Source: Mycolicibacterium sp. BiH015
GTDB taxonomy: Bacteria > Actinomycetota > Actinomycetes > Mycobacteriales > Mycobacteriaceae
Assembly (NCBI RefSeq): GCF_027706845.1
Contig: NZ_JAQGCZ010000001.1
Span: 434,001 to 498,000, forward strand
Reading direction: 5' to 3'
Length of the DNA stretch: 64,000 nucleotides
How positions within the stretch are numbered: the first letter of the stretch is position 1; each line of letters begins with the position of its first letter. Below the pieces are notes generated by a model. It searched no databases, was not told the origin of the DNA, and worked only from the letters and a program-made list of their open reading frames with translations. This document shows positions 20,236-31,604 of this stretch, in pieces. The translations under genes were made by a program, and so were the position numbers.

Positions 20236-21464
20236 CCCTCTCGGTCGCCTCGCTCATCGCGGTCCTCGCGTTCGCTCTGTTCCGGCCTCACCGCTGGCCC
20301 GAGGCAGTCGTTGCGGTTCCCGCCGCAGGCCTCGTCATCGCGGCGGGTGCAGTCTCCTGGGAGGACGCCGCCGCCGAGGTGTCGGAGCTGGCGCCCGTGG
20401 TGGGGTTCCTGGCGGCCGTACTCGTCCTTGCGCGGTTGTGCGACGACGTCGGTCTGTTCCACTCGGCGGGCGCGATGATGGCACGGGCCACCGCAGGTGG
20501 CCAGAACCAGCTGCTCGCATCGGTATTCGCGATCTCAGCCGCTGTCACCGCGATCCTGAGCCTCGACGCGACCGTGGTCCTGCTGACCCCGGTGGTGCTC
20601 GCGACCGCACGCGCGCTGGCCGTTCCCGCCCGTCCGCATGCCTACGCCACGGCGCACCTGGCCAACAGCGCGTCGCTGCTGCTGCCGGTGTCGAACCTGA
20701 CCAACCTGCTCGCCTTCAGCGCGGCGGGGCTTTCGTTCCTGCACTTCACCGCAGCGATGTCGTTGCCCTGGGCGGCCGCCGTTCTTGTCGAATTCGCGCT
20801 GCTTCGTTGGCTTTTCCGCAAGGACCTCGCTGTCGAACCACGCCCGGCGCCCACCGAGCCGCTGGATGTCCCGCTGTTCGCGCTCGTCGTCGTCGGCCTG
20901 ACCCTGGTCGGATTCGCCGTGACCTCGCTGCTGGGCATCTCCCCGGCATGGGCGGCGCTCGCCGGCGCACTCGTCCTCGGCGCCCGCGCGCTCGCCACGC
21001 GACGGACCACGGTCACCAAGATCGTTGTGGCGCTCGACATCCCCTTCCTGGCCTTCGTGCTGTGCCTGGGCATCGTGGTCGTCGCCGTCATGAACAACGG
21101 ACTCGAGGCCGCGATGCACCGCGTCATCCCCGACGGCCAGAGCCTGCCCGCGTTGCTCGGCATCGCCGCGGTCGCCGCGGTGCTGTGCAACGTCGTCAAC
21201 AACCTGCCCGCCGTGCTGGTGCTGCTACCGCTCGTGACGTCAGCCGGACCTGCCGCCGTGCTCGCGGTGCTGATCGGTGTCAACGTCGGCCCCAACCTGA
21301 CCTATGTCGGATCGCTGGCGAACCTGTTGTGGCGCGGCGTTGTTCGTCGCGACATCAAGGCGGGCTTCGGCGAGTTCAGCCTGATCGGCCTGGTGACCAC
21401 CCCTGCCGTGCTGGTCGCCGCCGTCCTGGCCCTGTGGGCGTGGATCCAGATGTTCGGGCTCTAG
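20226..21464 (+). CDS. arsB2: ArsB/NhaD-type ion transporter (ArsB2)
   Basis: A 412-residue membrane protein with about eleven hydrophobic segments. It has the ion-transporter superfamily hallmarks [20 protein letters not shown] and [19 protein letters not shown] in the N-half and [15 protein letters not shown] and [19 protein letters not shown] in the C-half. Annotated family members include arsenite pumps and citrate or Na+/H+ transporters; ArsB2 (Rv3578) is the positional match. ATG at 20226 overlaps the preceding hydrolase gene. No arsenic-resistance genes are nearby, so arsenite as substrate is unproven. Confidence 0.82.
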   Translation: MELTLSVASLIAVLAFALFRPHRWPEAVVAVPAAGLVIAAGAVSWEDAAAEVSELAPVVGFLAAVLVLARLCDDVGLFHSAGAMMARATAGGQNQLLASVFAISAAVTAILSLDATVVLLTPVVLATARALAVPARPHAYATAHLANSASLLLPVSNLTNLLAFSAAGLSFLHFTAAMSLPWAAAVLVEFALLRWLFRKDLAVEPRPAPTEPLDVPLFALVVVGLTLVGFAVTSLLGISPAWAALAGALVLGARALATRRTTVTKIVVALDIPFLAFVLCLGIVVVAVMNNGLEAAMHRVIPDGQSLPALLGIAAVAAVLCNVVNNLPAVLVLLPLVTSAGPAAVLAVLIGVNVGPNLTYVGSLANLLWRGVVRRDIKAGFGEFSLIGLVTTPAVLVAAVLALWAWIQMFGL

Positions 21465-22402
21465 CCGCGACGCTGTCTGGCGACCTCGGCCAGCACCACA
21501 CCGGCTGCCACCGAGGCGTTGAGCGACTCGGTGGGCCCCGCCATCGGGATCGACACGATGCGGTCGCAATTCTCGCGGACCAGCCGCGACAGACCCTTGC
21601 CCTCCGAGCCGACCACAATGACGATCGGTCCGTCCGCCTCGATCTGATCGATCGTGGTGTCCCCTCCGGCGTCGAGGCCCACGATCTGCAGGCCCGCATC
21701 GGCCCACTGCTTGAGTGTGCGATTGAGGTTGGTGGCCCGCGCCACCCGCAGCCGCGCCGCTGCTCCCGCGCTGGTGCGCCAGGCAACCGCGCTCACCGAT
21801 GCGGAACGTCGTTGCGGAATGACGACGCCGTGGCCACCGAAGGCCGCCACCGAACGGACGATCGCCCCGAGGTTGCGCGGGTCGGAGATGTTGTCCAGGG
21901 CGACCAGAAGTGGCTGTGCGCCGTCTTTTTTGGCTTCGCGCAACAGATCGTCGGGGTGCGCGTAGTCGTACGGCGGCACCTGCAGGGCGACGCCCTGGTG
22001 CATGCCGTTGGCGGCGATGCGGTCCAGATCGTGGCGGGGCACCTCCAGGATCGCGATCCCCTTGTCGGCAGCGATCTGCACCGACTCGGTGAGCCGCTCG
22101 TCGTTGTCGGCACCGAGCGCGACGTACAGTGCGGTGGCAGGCACCCCCGCACGTAGGCATTCGACCACCGGATTGCGGCCGAGGACGATCTCGGTCTCGT
22201 CGGTTTTCTTGTGCCTGCCCTGGGCCGAACGGGCGGCCTTTGCCGCCCTCTTGCCTGCCGGGTGATGGGGACGATCCTTGGCGGCCGGCGTCGCGCCCTT
22301 GCCCTCAAGGCCGCGGCGGCGCACACCTCCGGAGCCCACCGTGGGCCCCTTCTTCGTTCCCGCTTTGCGCACCGCACCGCGGCGCTGCGAATTACCCGCC
22401 AT
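21461..22402 (-). CDS. rlmB: 23S rRNA 2'-O-methyltransferase (RlmB/TrmH family)
   Basis: A SpoU/TrmH-family methyltransferase of 313 residues. A basic, glycine/lysine-rich tail of roughly 80 residues precedes the substrate-binding domain ([18 protein letters not shown]). The catalytic knot follows, with [44 protein letters not shown] and [19 protein letters not shown]. RlmB methylates G2251 of 23S rRNA. Its ATG directly follows the cysS TAG, so translation is likely coupled. Confidence 0.9.
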   Translation of the reverse strand: MAGNSQRRGAVRKAGTKKGPTVGSGGVRRRGLEGKGATPAAKDRPHHPAGKRAAKAARSAQGRHKKTDETEIVLGRNPVVECLRAGVPATALYVALGADNDERLTESVQIAADKGIAILEVPRHDLDRIAANGMHQGVALQVPPYDYAHPDDLLREAKKDGAQPLLVALDNISDPRNLGAIVRSVAAFGGHGVVIPQRRSASVSAVAWRTSAGAAARLRVARATNLNRTLKQWADAGLQIVGLDAGGDTTIDQIEADGPIVIVVGSEGKGLSRLVRENCDRIVSIPMAGPTESLNASVAAGVVLAEVARQRRG

Positions 22403-23818
22403 CTATTTGTCCGTTCCATCCAGCAGCGACCACTGCGGGCCGTCGGCGGTGTCGGTCACCTCGATACCCGCCTCCTTGAGGCGGTCTCGGATGGCGTCGG
22501 CTTCGGCCCAGTCGCGCTGCGCTCTGGCTTCCTCGCGACGACGGACCTCGGCGTGCACCAGCACGTCCACCGCGGCCAGTGCCGCCGACGTCTCGTCGCG
22601 CGATTCCCACCGTTCGTCGAGTGGGTCGGCGCCCAGGATGCCCATCATGGCGCGGATCGACATGGCGTGGGTGAGCGCGGCGTCGTGGTCGCCCGCGTCG
22701 AGCGCCCGGTTGCCTTCCGCGCGTGCGGCGTGCACCTCGGCGAGCGCGGCCGGGACCGCCAGATCGTCGTCGAGGGCGGCACCGAACCTCGGCGTCCACT
22801 CGCCGGGAACCACAGCGCCAACCCGATTCCGTACCCGGTGCAGGAAATCCTCGATACCGGTGTACGCCTTCGCCGCATCCTGAAGCGCCGTCTCGGAGAA
22901 CTCCAACATCGACCGATAGTGCGCACTGCCCAGGTAGTAGCGCAGCTCTGCAGCCCGAACCCGTTGCAGCACAGCAGGAATCGCCAGCACGTTGCCGAGC
23001 GACTTGCTCATCTTCTCGCCACCCATGGTGACCCAGCCGTTGTGGAGCCAGAAGCGGGCGAAACCGTCTCCGGCCGCCTCGGCCTGCGCGATCTCGTTCT
23101 CGTGGTGGGGGAACACCAGATCCATTCCGCCGGCATGGATGTCGAAATCCGCGCCGAGGTATTCCTGGCACATCGCCACGCATTCGGTGTGCCAACCGGG
23201 GCGGCCGCGGCCCCACGGCGTCGGCCAGGACGGCTCACCCGGTTTGGCCGCCTTCCACAGCGTGAAGTCCCGTTGGTCGCGCTTGCCCGTCGCCACACCC
23301 TCGCCCTGGTGGACGTCGTCGATCCGGTGACCCGAGAGCTTTCCGTAGTCGGGGAGCGACGACACGTTGAAGTACACGTCGCCGTCCCCGGTGTAGGCGT
23401 GCCCGCGGTCGATGAGCCGCTCGATCAGCTCCACCATCTGGGTGATGTGCCCGGTGGCGCGCGGTTCGGCGGACGGCGGAAGCACACCCAGCGCGTCGTA
23501 GGCGGCGGTGAACGCGCGCTCGTAGGTGGCCGCCCACTCCCACCACGGCCTGCCCGCGTCCGCGGCCTTGTTGAGGATCTTGTCGTCGATGTCGGTGACG
23601 TTGCGGATGAACGCCACGTCGAAGCCCTTGGCGGTCAGCCAGCGGCGCAGCACGTCGAAGGCGACGCCGCTGCGAACGTGCCCGATATGGGGCAGACCCT
23701 GCACCGTCGCGCCGCACAGATAGATCGAGACGTGGCCGGGCCGCAGTGGCGCGAAATCGCGCACACCGCCAGACAGGGTGTCATAGAGCCGCATGACAGC
23801 TGCGGGGCGTTCGGTCAC
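22403..23818 (-). CDS. cysS: Cysteinyl-tRNA synthetase
   Basis: A class I synthetase of 471 residues that charges tRNA-Cys. Visible are the HIGH motif as [10 protein letters not shown] with the zinc-site cysteine in [19 protein letters not shown] and HENEIAQ completing the zinc site, and the KMSKS loop as [12 protein letters not shown]. It is the first of the cysS-rlmB pair. The start is GTG. The upstream neighbour is ispF, 45 bases away. Confidence 0.95.
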   Translation of the reverse strand: MTERPAAVMRLYDTLSGGVRDFAPLRPGHVSIYLCGATVQGLPHIGHVRSGVAFDVLRRWLTAKGFDVAFIRNVTDIDDKILNKAADAGRPWWEWAATYERAFTAAYDALGVLPPSAEPRATGHITQMVELIERLIDRGHAYTGDGDVYFNVSSLPDYGKLSGHRIDDVHQGEGVATGKRDQRDFTLWKAAKPGEPSWPTPWGRGRPGWHTECVAMCQEYLGADFDIHAGGMDLVFPHHENEIAQAEAAGDGFARFWLHNGWVTMGGEKMSKSLGNVLAIPAVLQRVRAAELRYYLGSAHYRSMLEFSETALQDAAKAYTGIEDFLHRVRNRVGAVVPGEWTPRFGAALDDDLAVPAALAEVHAARAEGNRALDAGDHDAALTHAMSIRAMMGILGADPLDERWESRDETSAALAAVDVLVHAEVRRREEARAQRDWAEADAIRDRLKEAGIEVTDTADGPQWSLLDGTDK

Positions 23819-23863
23819 GACGGGCCAGCTTACCGGCCTTTTCGGGCTTCACCGTCATCGGTG

Positions 23864-24334
23864 CTAGCCGGCGATGACGAGGGCCGTCGCGATCGCCGCG
23901 AGTCCCTCCCCCCGGCCGGTCAGACCGAGACCGTCGGTGGTGGTGGCTGCCACCGACACCGGCGCGTCCAGCAGTTCGGAAAGCAGCTTCTGCGCCTCCG
24001 ATCGTCGCGGACCGACCTTCGGACGATTGCCGATGACCTGCACCGCCGCGTTTCCGACGTGCAGCCCCCGCTCGGTCAGCAGGGAGTGCACATGGCGGAG
24101 CATGTCCGCCCCGCTGACCCCCTGCCACTGCGGCAGACCGGTGCCGAAGACCTCGCCGATGTCGCCCAGGCCCGCTGCCGAGAGCAACGCATCGCAGAGG
24201 GCATGGGCGGCGACGTCACCGTCCGAGTGGCCCGCGCAGCCGTCTGCACCGTCGAACAACAGGCACAGCAGCCAACACGGGCGACCGGACTCGATGGGAT
24301 GAACGTCGGTACCGAGACCGACGCGGATGTTCAT
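23864..24334 (-). CDS. ispF: 2-C-methyl-D-erythritol 2,4-cyclodiphosphate synthase
   Basis: IspF (156 residues) makes the cyclic diphosphate of the MEP isoprenoid pathway. The zinc and substrate motifs are [31 protein letters not shown], and [17 protein letters not shown] at the C-terminus. It starts only eight bases after the carD stop. In M. tuberculosis ispD lies between carD and ispF, whereas here the junction is direct. Confidence 0.95.
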   Translation of the reverse strand: MNIRVGLGTDVHPIESGRPCWLLCLLFDGADGCAGHSDGDVAAHALCDALLSAAGLGDIGEVFGTGLPQWQGVSGADMLRHVHSLLTERGLHVGNAAVQVIGNRPKVGPRRSEAQKLLSELLDAPVSVAATTTDGLGLTGRGEGLAAIATALVIAG

Positions 24335-24342
24335 TACCGCCT

Positions 24343-24900
<558 letters not shown>

Positions 24901-25103
24901 TCAGGGGCACAGTCGGTGAACACTAGGGGTTGACAGGCCAGCGAATCCGTGCATCGCAGGCGACCGCTGTCACCGCCCCGCGGCCACTGCTGCCCCTCCG
25001 CTACCGCGGGCTTTCCTCACCTACTACTCTGCATAGTCGAACGGCCGGGGCCGCCTGGACCCGGCATGCCACGCCGCCCCGTCGGCCGAGCAGGAGGTCC
25101 CCA

Positions 25104-25691
25104 GTGAACCCCTTCAAACGGCGCTCCTCGGCCGGTGCGGCCATGGCTACGTGCGGACTGGCCGTCTCGCTGGTGCTGAGCGGGTGTGGCGCGGGTCAGG
25201 TCTCCCAGACCGCGACCCAGGAGCCGGCCGTCAACGGCACGAGTGGCAAAGCCGGTCCCATCGCATTGCGCAACGTCCACATCCGCGCCGAGCAGTCGAC
25301 CGACTACGTCGAGCCGGGCTCCGAGGCCGAACTGATCTTCGTGGCGGCGAACACCTCCGCCGACGTCCCCGACAAGCTGGTCTCGATCACGTCCGACATC
25401 GGCTCGGTGACCCTGACCGGTGGAGGCGACGTGCCCGTCAACGGGTCCCTCATGGTGGGCGCGCCCGACGGCCAGGCCACCGCGCTGGAGGCTGTCGAAC
25501 CCGCCGATGCCGCCGAGGCCACCATCGAATTGAGCAAACCGATCACCAACGGGCTCACCTATGACTTCACCTTCACGTTCGAGAAGGCCGGTGAGACCAC
25601 GGTCGCCGTTCCGCTCTCTGCCGGGGAGGCGCCGCGACGCGAGGCGGCCGGCAGCTCCGAGGAATCCGGCGGACACTCCGGCGGACACTAG
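25104..25691 (+). CDS. lpqE: Lipoprotein LpqE
   Basis: A 195-residue lipoprotein. The signal peptide runs through [17 protein letters not shown], with lipobox LSGC and the lipidated cysteine near residue 24. The body is a single beta-rich domain of the copper-chaperone PCuAC-like type ([22 protein letters not shown]), but without an obvious full copper motif, and it ends in a Gly/His tail. The GTG start follows AGGAGGT (25092-25098). It sits upstream of radA as in M. tuberculosis (Rv3584). Confidence 0.85.
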   Translation: MNPFKRRSSAGAAMATCGLAVSLVLSGCGAGQVSQTATQEPAVNGTSGKAGPIALRNVHIRAEQSTDYVEPGSEAELIFVAANTSADVPDKLVSITSDIGSVTLTGGGDVPVNGSLMVGAPDGQATALEAVEPADAAEATIELSKPITNGLTYDFTFTFEKAGETTVAVPLSAGEAPRREAAGSSEESGGHSGGH

Positions 25692-25746
25692 GCGACACGG
25701 CCGCTGACAACGCGGTTCTGTCGGTGCGTGCGGTTACCGTCAGCGC

Positions 25747-27144
25747 GTGGCCCGGACAAATTCGAAAGTACGTTCGCAATATCGTTGCTCCGAGTGCCAT
25801 CACGTCACGCCGAAATGGGTGGGCCGCTGTCCTGACTGCGGCACCTGGGGCACCGTCAACGAAGTCGCCCTGACCGCAGTCGGTGGTTCGGCGACGCGGC
25901 GGGCCGTCGCACCCGCTTCACCCGCCGTGCCGATCAGTTCGATCGACCCGGGAACCACGCGCCATTTCCACACCGGAATCAGCGAGTTGGATCGCGTCCT
26001 CGGCGGCGGCCTGGTCCCGGGATCGGTCACGCTGCTGGCCGGTGACCCCGGCGTCGGGAAGTCGACGCTGCTGCTCGAGGTTGCGCACCGGTGGGCCTCC
26101 ACCGGTCGACGCGCGCTGTATCTGTCCGGCGAGGAGTCCGCGGGCCAGATCAGGCTGCGCGCCGAACGCACCGGATGCACCCACGACGAGGTGTATCTGG
26201 CCGCCGAATCCGACCTGCAGACCGCCCTCGGCCACATCGACGCGGTCCAGCCCAGCCTGGTCGTCGTCGACTCGGTGCAGACCATGTCGACCACCGAGGC
26301 CGACGGGGTGACCGGCGGCGTCACCCAGGTGCGTGCGGTCACCACCGCACTGACGATGACAGCCAAGACGACCGGTGTCGCGATGCTGCTCGTCGGTCAT
26401 GTCACCAAAGACGGCGCGATCGCCGGTCCGCGCTCGCTGGAGCACCTCGTCGACGTCGTTCTGCACTTCGAGGGCGACCGCGCATCGGCACTTCGCATGG
26501 TCCGCGGAATCAAGAACCGCTTCGGCGCCGCCGACGAAGTCGGTTGTTTCCTGTTGCACGACAACGGAATCGAATGCGTATCCGACCCGTCGGGTTTGTT
26601 CCTCGACCAGCGCCCCAAGCCCGTGTCCGGCACCGCGGTCACCGTCACCCTCGACGGCAAACGCCCGATGATCGGCGAGGTGCAGGCGCTGATCGGATCG
26701 CCCGCCAGCGGCAGCCCGCGCCGCGCCGTCAGCGGCATCGACTCCTCACGCGCCGCGATGATCACCGCCGTGCTCGAGAAACGGGCCAGGCTGCCGGTCG
26801 GCGCGAATGACATCTACCTGTCGACGGTCGGCGGAATGCGACTGACCGATTCGTCGTCGGATCTCGCCGTGGCGCTGGCGATCGCATCGGCGTTCACCGA
26901 CCTGGCACTGCCCACCACCGCGATCGCGATCGGCGAGGTCGGGCTCGCCGGCGACCTGCGGCGGGTCACCGGGATGGACAAAAGGCTCTCCGAGGCGGCG
27001 CGGCTCGGCTTCACCTACGCCGTCGTACCGTCCGGGGTGTCAGGCGCGCCCCGCGGGCTGCAGGTCCTGCCCGCCGACAACATCGGCTCGGCATTGCAGG
27101 TGTTGCGACGGATCAGCCAGAATGACGCGAGCCAGGGACGGTGA
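25747..27144 (+). CDS. radA: DNA repair protein RadA (Sms)
   Basis: RadA is a hexameric helicase-like ATPase that helps process recombination intermediates. Domains in order in the 465 residues: a four-cysteine zinc finger ([22 protein letters not shown]), Walker [11 protein letters not shown], the RadA-specific KNRFGAADE motif, and a Lon-like C-terminal domain ([28 protein letters not shown]). It is followed by disA as in other mycobacteria, where RadA is reported to modulate DisA. Confidence 0.95.
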   Translation: MARTNSKVRSQYRCSECHHVTPKWVGRCPDCGTWGTVNEVALTAVGGSATRRAVAPASPAVPISSIDPGTTRHFHTGISELDRVLGGGLVPGSVTLLAGDPGVGKSTLLLEVAHRWASTGRRALYLSGEESAGQIRLRAERTGCTHDEVYLAAESDLQTALGHIDAVQPSLVVVDSVQTMSTTEADGVTGGVTQVRAVTTALTMTAKTTGVAMLLVGHVTKDGAIAGPRSLEHLVDVVLHFEGDRASALRMVRGIKNRFGAADEVGCFLLHDNGIECVSDPSGLFLDQRPKPVSGTAVTVTLDGKRPMIGEVQALIGSPASGSPRRAVSGIDSSRAAMITAVLEKRARLPVGANDIYLSTVGGMRLTDSSSDLAVALAIASAFTDLALPTTAIAIGEVGLAGDLRRVTGMDKRLSEAARLGFTYAVVPSGVSGAPRGLQVLPADNIGSALQVLRRISQNDASQGR

Positions 27145-27202
27145 GGATTGTGGGGTGGCCGTGAAGTCGTCGACGGGCAGGAGCTCGCGCACTGTCGTGC
27201 CG

Positions 27203-28276
27203 ATGACGCGTCCCACCCTGCGCGAGACGATAGCGCGGCTCGCGCCGGGGACGCCGCTGCGCGACGGGCTCGAGCGCATCCTGCGCGGCCGGACGGGCGC
27301 CCTGATCCTGATCGGTTACGACGACAGCGTCGAGACCATCTGCGACGGTGGATTCTCCCTCGACGTCCGCTACGCGCCGACCCGGCTGCGTGAGCTGTCC
27401 AAGATGGACGGCGCCGTCGTGCTCTCCACCGATGGCAGTCGCATCCTGCGCGCCAACGTCCAACTCGTGCCCGACCCGTCGATACCCACCGAGGAATCCG
27501 GCACCCGGCACCGCTCGGCCGAGAGAACAGCCATCCAGACCGGTTATCCGGTGATCTCGGTCAGCCATTCGATGAGCATCGTGACGGTGTACGTCGCCGG
27601 TGAACGCCACGTCATCCCCGACTCCGCGGCGATCCTGTCGCGGGCGAACCAGACCATCGACACGCTGGAGCGGTACAAGACGCGCCTGGACGAAGTCAGC
27701 AGGCAGCTTTCGACCGCCGAGATCGAGGACTTCGTCACGCTCCGCGACGTGATGACCGTCGTCCAGCGCCTCGAGATGGTGCGCCGCATCAGCCTCGAAA
27801 TCGACTCCGACGTGGTCGAACTCGGCACCGACGGGCGCCAGCTCAAGCTCCAGCTCGACGAACTCGTCGGCGACAACGAGACGGACCGCGAGCTCATCGT
27901 GCGGGACTATCACGCCAACCCCGACCCGCCGACCTCGGCACAGGTGAGCGCCACGCTGGAGGAGCTCGACAGCCTCTCCGACAACGAGCTGCTCGACTTC
28001 ACTACGCTGGCAAGGGTTTTCGGTTACCCGTCGACTGCCGAAGCGCAGGATTCGGCGATGAGTTCGCGCGGCTACCGTGCGATGTCCGGCATTCCGCGGC
28101 TGCAGTTCGCCCATGTCGATCTGCTGGTCCGCAACTTCGGCTCACTGCAAGGCCTGCTCGCGGCCAGTGCCAGCGACCTGCAATCGGTCGAAGGCATCGG
28201 CTCGATGTGGGCGCGCCACATCAGGGAGGGCCTGTCACAGCTGGCCGAGTCGACGATCGCCGACCGGCTAGCCTGA
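27203..28276 (+). CDS. disA: Diadenylate cyclase DisA
   Basis: DisA makes cyclic di-AMP from two ATP. The 357-residue form starting MTRPTLRET matches the M. tuberculosis length. The catalytic domain has DGA ([13 protein letters not shown]) and the RHR motif (GTRHRSAER). A helical spine follows, and the C-terminal helix-hairpin-helix region is [37 protein letters not shown]. Earlier in-frame starts exist (GTG at 27155 and 27164, about 13-16 residues longer), and no start has a clear ribosome-binding site. Confidence 0.94.
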   Translation: MTRPTLRETIARLAPGTPLRDGLERILRGRTGALILIGYDDSVETICDGGFSLDVRYAPTRLRELSKMDGAVVLSTDGSRILRANVQLVPDPSIPTEESGTRHRSAERTAIQTGYPVISVSHSMSIVTVYVAGERHVIPDSAAILSRANQTIDTLERYKTRLDEVSRQLSTAEIEDFVTLRDVMTVVQRLEMVRRISLEIDSDVVELGTDGRQLKLQLDELVGDNETDRELIVRDYHANPDPPTSAQVSATLEELDSLSDNELLDFTTLARVFGYPSTAEAQDSAMSSRGYRAMSGIPRLQFAHVDLLVRNFGSLQGLLAASASDLQSVEGIGSMWARHIREGLSQLAESTIADRLA

Positions 28277-28277
28277 C

Positions 28278-29069
28278 CTATCCGACGGGTGCGGGTACCG
28301 GAGCCGGCGCGGGTCCGGGCGGCGGCGCCTGAGCTGGCTGGGCCAGGATGAACGGCACAGGCGCGGATCTCAGATTCCCGAGCTGGACGACCAGGTTGTA
28401 GGTGCCCGGCCCGATCGGCTGCCGCGGCAGCGGGCAGTTCGGCGCCGAACCCATTCCCGTCCAGGTCACTTCGGTGGTCACCTGTTCGCCCGGCTGGAAC
28501 GTCTTGATCAGCGTCTCGTTCGACGGAGCGCAGTCGAGGTTCGACCACAGCCGCTGGTTGTCGAGGGAGTACACGTAGGCGGCGAGGACCGCGGCACCGA
28601 CGTCGCGCTGGCACGCGACCAGGCCGATGTTGGTCACGACCATGGTGAATTTGGGCTGGTCGCCGACGATGAACTGCGGCTGGTTGGTGATGCCCTTGAC
28701 CGCGAGCGTGGAGTCCGGGCAGTCGTCACCCTCTTTGAGAATCGGCGGCGGCACCACCGCGGCCGTCGGGGTCGGCGTTGGCGGTGGTGCCTGTTGTGCC
28801 GGCGGCTGGATCGGGGACTTGATCTCGGGGTTCTCGCCCGGCAGCGGCGTCGGCGCAGCGGCCTGGCCGGTCTGCGCGGTGGACTCGCTGGCAGTCGGCT
28901 GCTCGGTGCTCCTGGTGTTCAGCACGACCACCGTGACGACGGCGACCACGATCCCGATGACCAGCACCGCGACGCCGAGCGCAAGCGCCCTACGTCGCCA
29001 GTAGATTTGCCTGGGCAGCGGCCCATGCGGTTCCAGATCCAGCACAACATCACGGTAAGGGCACGTCAC
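28278..29069 (-). CDS. Single-pass membrane protein of unknown function (Rv3587c-like)
   Basis: A 263-residue protein with a short basic cytoplasmic N-terminus, one membrane helix (ALALGVAVLVIGIVVAVVTVVVL), a proline/threonine-rich linker (about residues 52-110), and an extracytoplasmic domain with three cysteines (DDCPDSTL; ACQRDVGAA; LDCAPSNE) and a Pro-rich tail. It resembles Rv3587c and related mycobacterial proteins. I recognise no catalytic motif. It converges on disA with a one-base gap. Confidence 0.78.
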   Translation of the reverse strand: MTCPYRDVVLDLEPHGPLPRQIYWRRRALALGVAVLVIGIVVAVVTVVVLNTRSTEQPTASESTAQTGQAAAPTPLPGENPEIKSPIQPPAQQAPPPTPTPTAAVVPPPILKEGDDCPDSTLAVKGITNQPQFIVGDQPKFTMVVTNIGLVACQRDVGAAVLAAYVYSLDNQRLWSNLDCAPSNETLIKTFQPGEQVTTEVTWTGMGSAPNCPLPRQPIGPGTYNLVVQLGNLRSAPVPFILAQPAQAPPPGPAPAPVPAPVG

Positions 29070-29101
29070 GCCGCCCTGTTCGACGCTGCCCGGCGTGTCG
29101 C

Positions 29102-29722
29102 CTAGCTTTCGCCGATGTCGCCGATATGGTCGCGCAGCACCACCTGTCCGTCGGCCAGCTGATACGTCACTCCGGCGATCGCGAGCCGGTTCGCCGCCAC
29201 CGCCTCGGACACCGCGGTCGACCGCTCCAGCAGCTGCTTGCCGGTCTCCGTGACGTGCCTGGCTTCGAACTCGTCAACCCGCGACAGTCCTTCGCGGCGA
29301 CCCGCGAGAATCGACGGCGTCACGCGCTCCACCACGTCGCGGATGTAACCGCCCGGGACGTCGCCGGTGTCGATGGCCGCCAGCGTTGCGCCCACGGCGC
29401 CGCAACTGTCGTGGCCGAGTACGACGATCAAAGGCACGTTGAGCACATTGACCGCGTACTCGATGGAGCCGAGCACGGCGCCGTCGATCACATGCCCCGC
29501 GGTACGGATCACGAACATGTCGCCCAAGCCCTGATCGAAGATGATCTCGGCGGCCACTCGGCTGTCGGAGCACCCGAACACGATCGCGGTCGGTTTCTGC
29601 GCCCCGGCGAGGCTGGCTCGGTGCGCGGCACTCTGGCTGGGATGCTCGGCCTTCCCCGCGACGAAGCGCTCGTTACCCTCCTTGAGTGCTTTCCAGGCTG
29701 TCAGTGGACTCGTGTTCGGCAT
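29102..29722 (-). CDS. canB: Beta-class carbonic anhydrase
   Basis: A 206-residue beta carbonic anhydrase interconverting CO2 and bicarbonate. The zinc ligands and dyad are visible: Cys51, Asp53 and Arg55 (FGCSDSRVAAE), and His104 with Cys107 (GHDSCGAVG). The start MPNTSPLTAWK matches the M. tuberculosis CanB N-terminus. An in-frame ATG nine bases upstream (29731) is possible. Its start codon and that of divergent mutY share the palindrome CATG at 29720-29723. Confidence 0.93.
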   Translation of the reverse strand: MPNTSPLTAWKALKEGNERFVAGKAEHPSQSAAHRASLAGAQKPTAIVFGCSDSRVAAEIIFDQGLGDMFVIRTAGHVIDGAVLGSIEYAVNVLNVPLIVVLGHDSCGAVGATLAAIDTGDVPGGYIRDVVERVTPSILAGRREGLSRVDEFEARHVTETGKQLLERSTAVSEAVAANRLAIAGVTYQLADGQVVLRDHIGDIGES

Positions 29723-30620
29723 GGCCGTCATTCTGCCCCAGGCGGTCTCGATGATCGATGCGAAGGCGTTGATTGCCTGGTACACCCGCGCGCAGCGCGA
29801 CCTGGCGTGGCGACGCCCCGGTGTGTCGGCGTGGCAGATCCTGGTCAGCGAGTTCATGTTGCAGCAGACACCCGTCGCCCGCGTGGAGCCGATCTGGCTG
29901 GCGTGGATCGCACGCTGGCCCACCCCGTCTGCGACCGCCGAGGCCGGGGCCGCCGACGTGCTGAGGGCCTGGGGCAAGCTGGGTTATCCACGACGTGCCA
30001 AAAGGCTGCACGAATGTGCCACCGTGATCGCGACCGAGCACGGCGATGTCGTACCTGCCGACGTGGAAACCCTGCTGAGCCTGCCCGGCATCGGCACCTA
30101 CACAGCCCGCGCCGTCGCCTGCTTCGCCTACGGCAAGCGGGTGCCGGTCGTGGACACCAACGTGCGCCGGGTGGTGGCACGCGCGGTCCACGGCCTGCCA
30201 GACGCGGGGTCACCGTCGACGCGCGACCTCACCGACGTCGAAGCTTTGCTCCCCGACGACGAGACGGCACCGCAGTTCTCGGTGGCGTTGATGGAGTTGG
30301 GCGCGACGGTGTGCACGGCGCGAAGCCCACGGTGCGGGTTGTGCCCGCTGGAACACTGCCAGTGGCGGGCCCGGGGTTTCCCGGCGGGAACCGCGACGGC
30401 CAAGCGAGTGCAGAGGTATGCGGGCACCGACCGTCAGGTTCGCGGCCGACTTCTGGATGTGTTGCGCGCCAAGGACTCTCCGGTGACCCGTGCCGAACTG
30501 GACGTCGCGTGGACCGTCGACACCGCGCAGCGGGACCGGGCGCTCGATTCGCTTCTCGTCGACGGATTGGTGGAGCAGACCGCCGACGGACGGTTCGCCC
30601 TGTGCGGCGAAGGGGACTGA
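29721..30620 (+). CDS. mutY: A/G-specific adenine glycosylase MutY
   Basis: MutY removes adenine mispaired with 8-oxoguanine. In the 299-residue protein, catalytic Glu44 lies in EFMLQQTPVARV, the helix-hairpin-helix is LPGIGTYTARAV, and catalytic Asp145 is in VPVVDTNVRR. The iron-sulfur loop has Cys198, 205, 208 and 213. The protein is shorter than E. coli MutY in the C-terminal recognition domain, as usual for mycobacteria. An alternative ATG at 29751 would avoid the overlap with canB. Confidence 0.93.
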   Translation: MAVILPQAVSMIDAKALIAWYTRAQRDLAWRRPGVSAWQILVSEFMLQQTPVARVEPIWLAWIARWPTPSATAEAGAADVLRAWGKLGYPRRAKRLHECATVIATEHGDVVPADVETLLSLPGIGTYTARAVACFAYGKRVPVVDTNVRRVVARAVHGLPDAGSPSTRDLTDVEALLPDDETAPQFSVALMELGATVCTARSPRCGLCPLEHCQWRARGFPAGTATAKRVQRYAGTDRQVRGRLLDVLRAKDSPVTRAELDVAWTVDTAQRDRALDSLLVDGLVEQTADGRFALCGEGD

Positions 30621-30623
30621 GGA

Positions 30624-31604
30624 TCAGGCGATGACGGCGATGTCCGGCTCGGCCGCGTTGAAGCGCCGCCGGTAATCCGACGGTGTCACGCCCACGATCC
30701 GGCGGAAGTGGTGGCGCAACAGCGTCGCGGTTCCGAACCCGGACCGCTCGGCGATCTGATCGATGTCCAACGTGGACTCCTCGAGCATTCGGCGCGCGTA
30801 CAGCACCCGCTGATCGGTGACCCACTGCATCGGGGTGCGGCCCGTCTCCTCGACGAACCGGCGCGCGAACGTGCGGCCCGACATGTGGGCGCGGCGCGCC
30901 AGCGTCGTGACAGTGTGCGGCTTGTCGAGGTTGGCCAGGATCCAGTCGAGGTGCGGCGCGAACCGCTCCGAACACTTCACCGGGATCGGCTGGTCGATGT
31001 ACTGCCGCTGACCGCCGTCGCGCTGAGGCGGCACCACCATGCGGCGGGCGATCTTGTTCGTTACCTCGCTGCCCAGTTCGCGACGGACCAGGTGCAGGCA
31101 CGCATCGATGCCCGCGGCGGTGCCCGCGCTGGTGATCAGGTTGCCGTCGTCGACGAACAGCACGTTGCGGTCGACCTTCGCCGTCGGGAACATCTCGGCC
31201 AATGCATCGGCGTGCATCCAGTGCGTGGTGCACGGGCGACCATCCAGCAGACCCGCCGCGCCGGCGACGAAGGCGCCCGAGCACACGGTCAGGATCGTCG
31301 ACCCGGATTCCGCGGCCCGCCGCACCGCGTCCAGCGCTTCGGGCAGGTAGGTGCCGTTCTGGCTTGCGATCGCAGGAATGGCCACCAGGTCGGCGCCGAT
31401 CAGGTCGTCCAGACCGTGGTCGGGGACGATTGTCGCGCCGACCGATGTTCGCACGGGCCGACCCGGCTCGGGTCCACACACTTTGAAATCGAAGTTGGGT
31501 ACGCCGTCGGCCGAGCGGTCGATGCCGAACACCTCGCAGATGACGCCGAACTCGAAGACTGCGAGGCCGTCGAGAACCAGCGCCGACACCGTCTTTATCG
31601 CCAT
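30624..31604 (-). CDS. GlxA-type regulator (DJ-1/PfpI domain plus AraC HTH)
   Basis: A 326-residue regulator of the GlxA/FtrA type. The N-terminal class I glutamine-amidotransferase-like domain has the nucleophile-elbow cysteine in TVCSGAFVAGAAGLLDG. The C-terminal AraC HTH pair reads TVTTLARRAHMSGRTFARRFVEETGRTPMQWV and STLDIDQIAERSGFGTATLLRHHFRRIVGVTPSDYRRRF. Targets are unknown. The ATG lies inside a 10-base repeat that is mirrored at the start of the divergent small membrane gene, which suggests a shared operator. Confidence 0.9.
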   Translation of the reverse strand: MAIKTVSALVLDGLAVFEFGVICEVFGIDRSADGVPNFDFKVCGPEPGRPVRTSVGATIVPDHGLDDLIGADLVAIPAIASQNGTYLPEALDAVRRAAESGSTILTVCSGAFVAGAAGLLDGRPCTTHWMHADALAEMFPTAKVDRNVLFVDDGNLITSAGTAAGIDACLHLVRRELGSEVTNKIARRMVVPPQRDGGQRQYIDQPIPVKCSERFAPHLDWILANLDKPHTVTTLARRAHMSGRTFARRFVEETGRTPMQWVTDQRVLYARRMLEESTLDIDQIAERSGFGTATLLRHHFRRIVGVTPSDYRRRFNAAEPDIAVIA

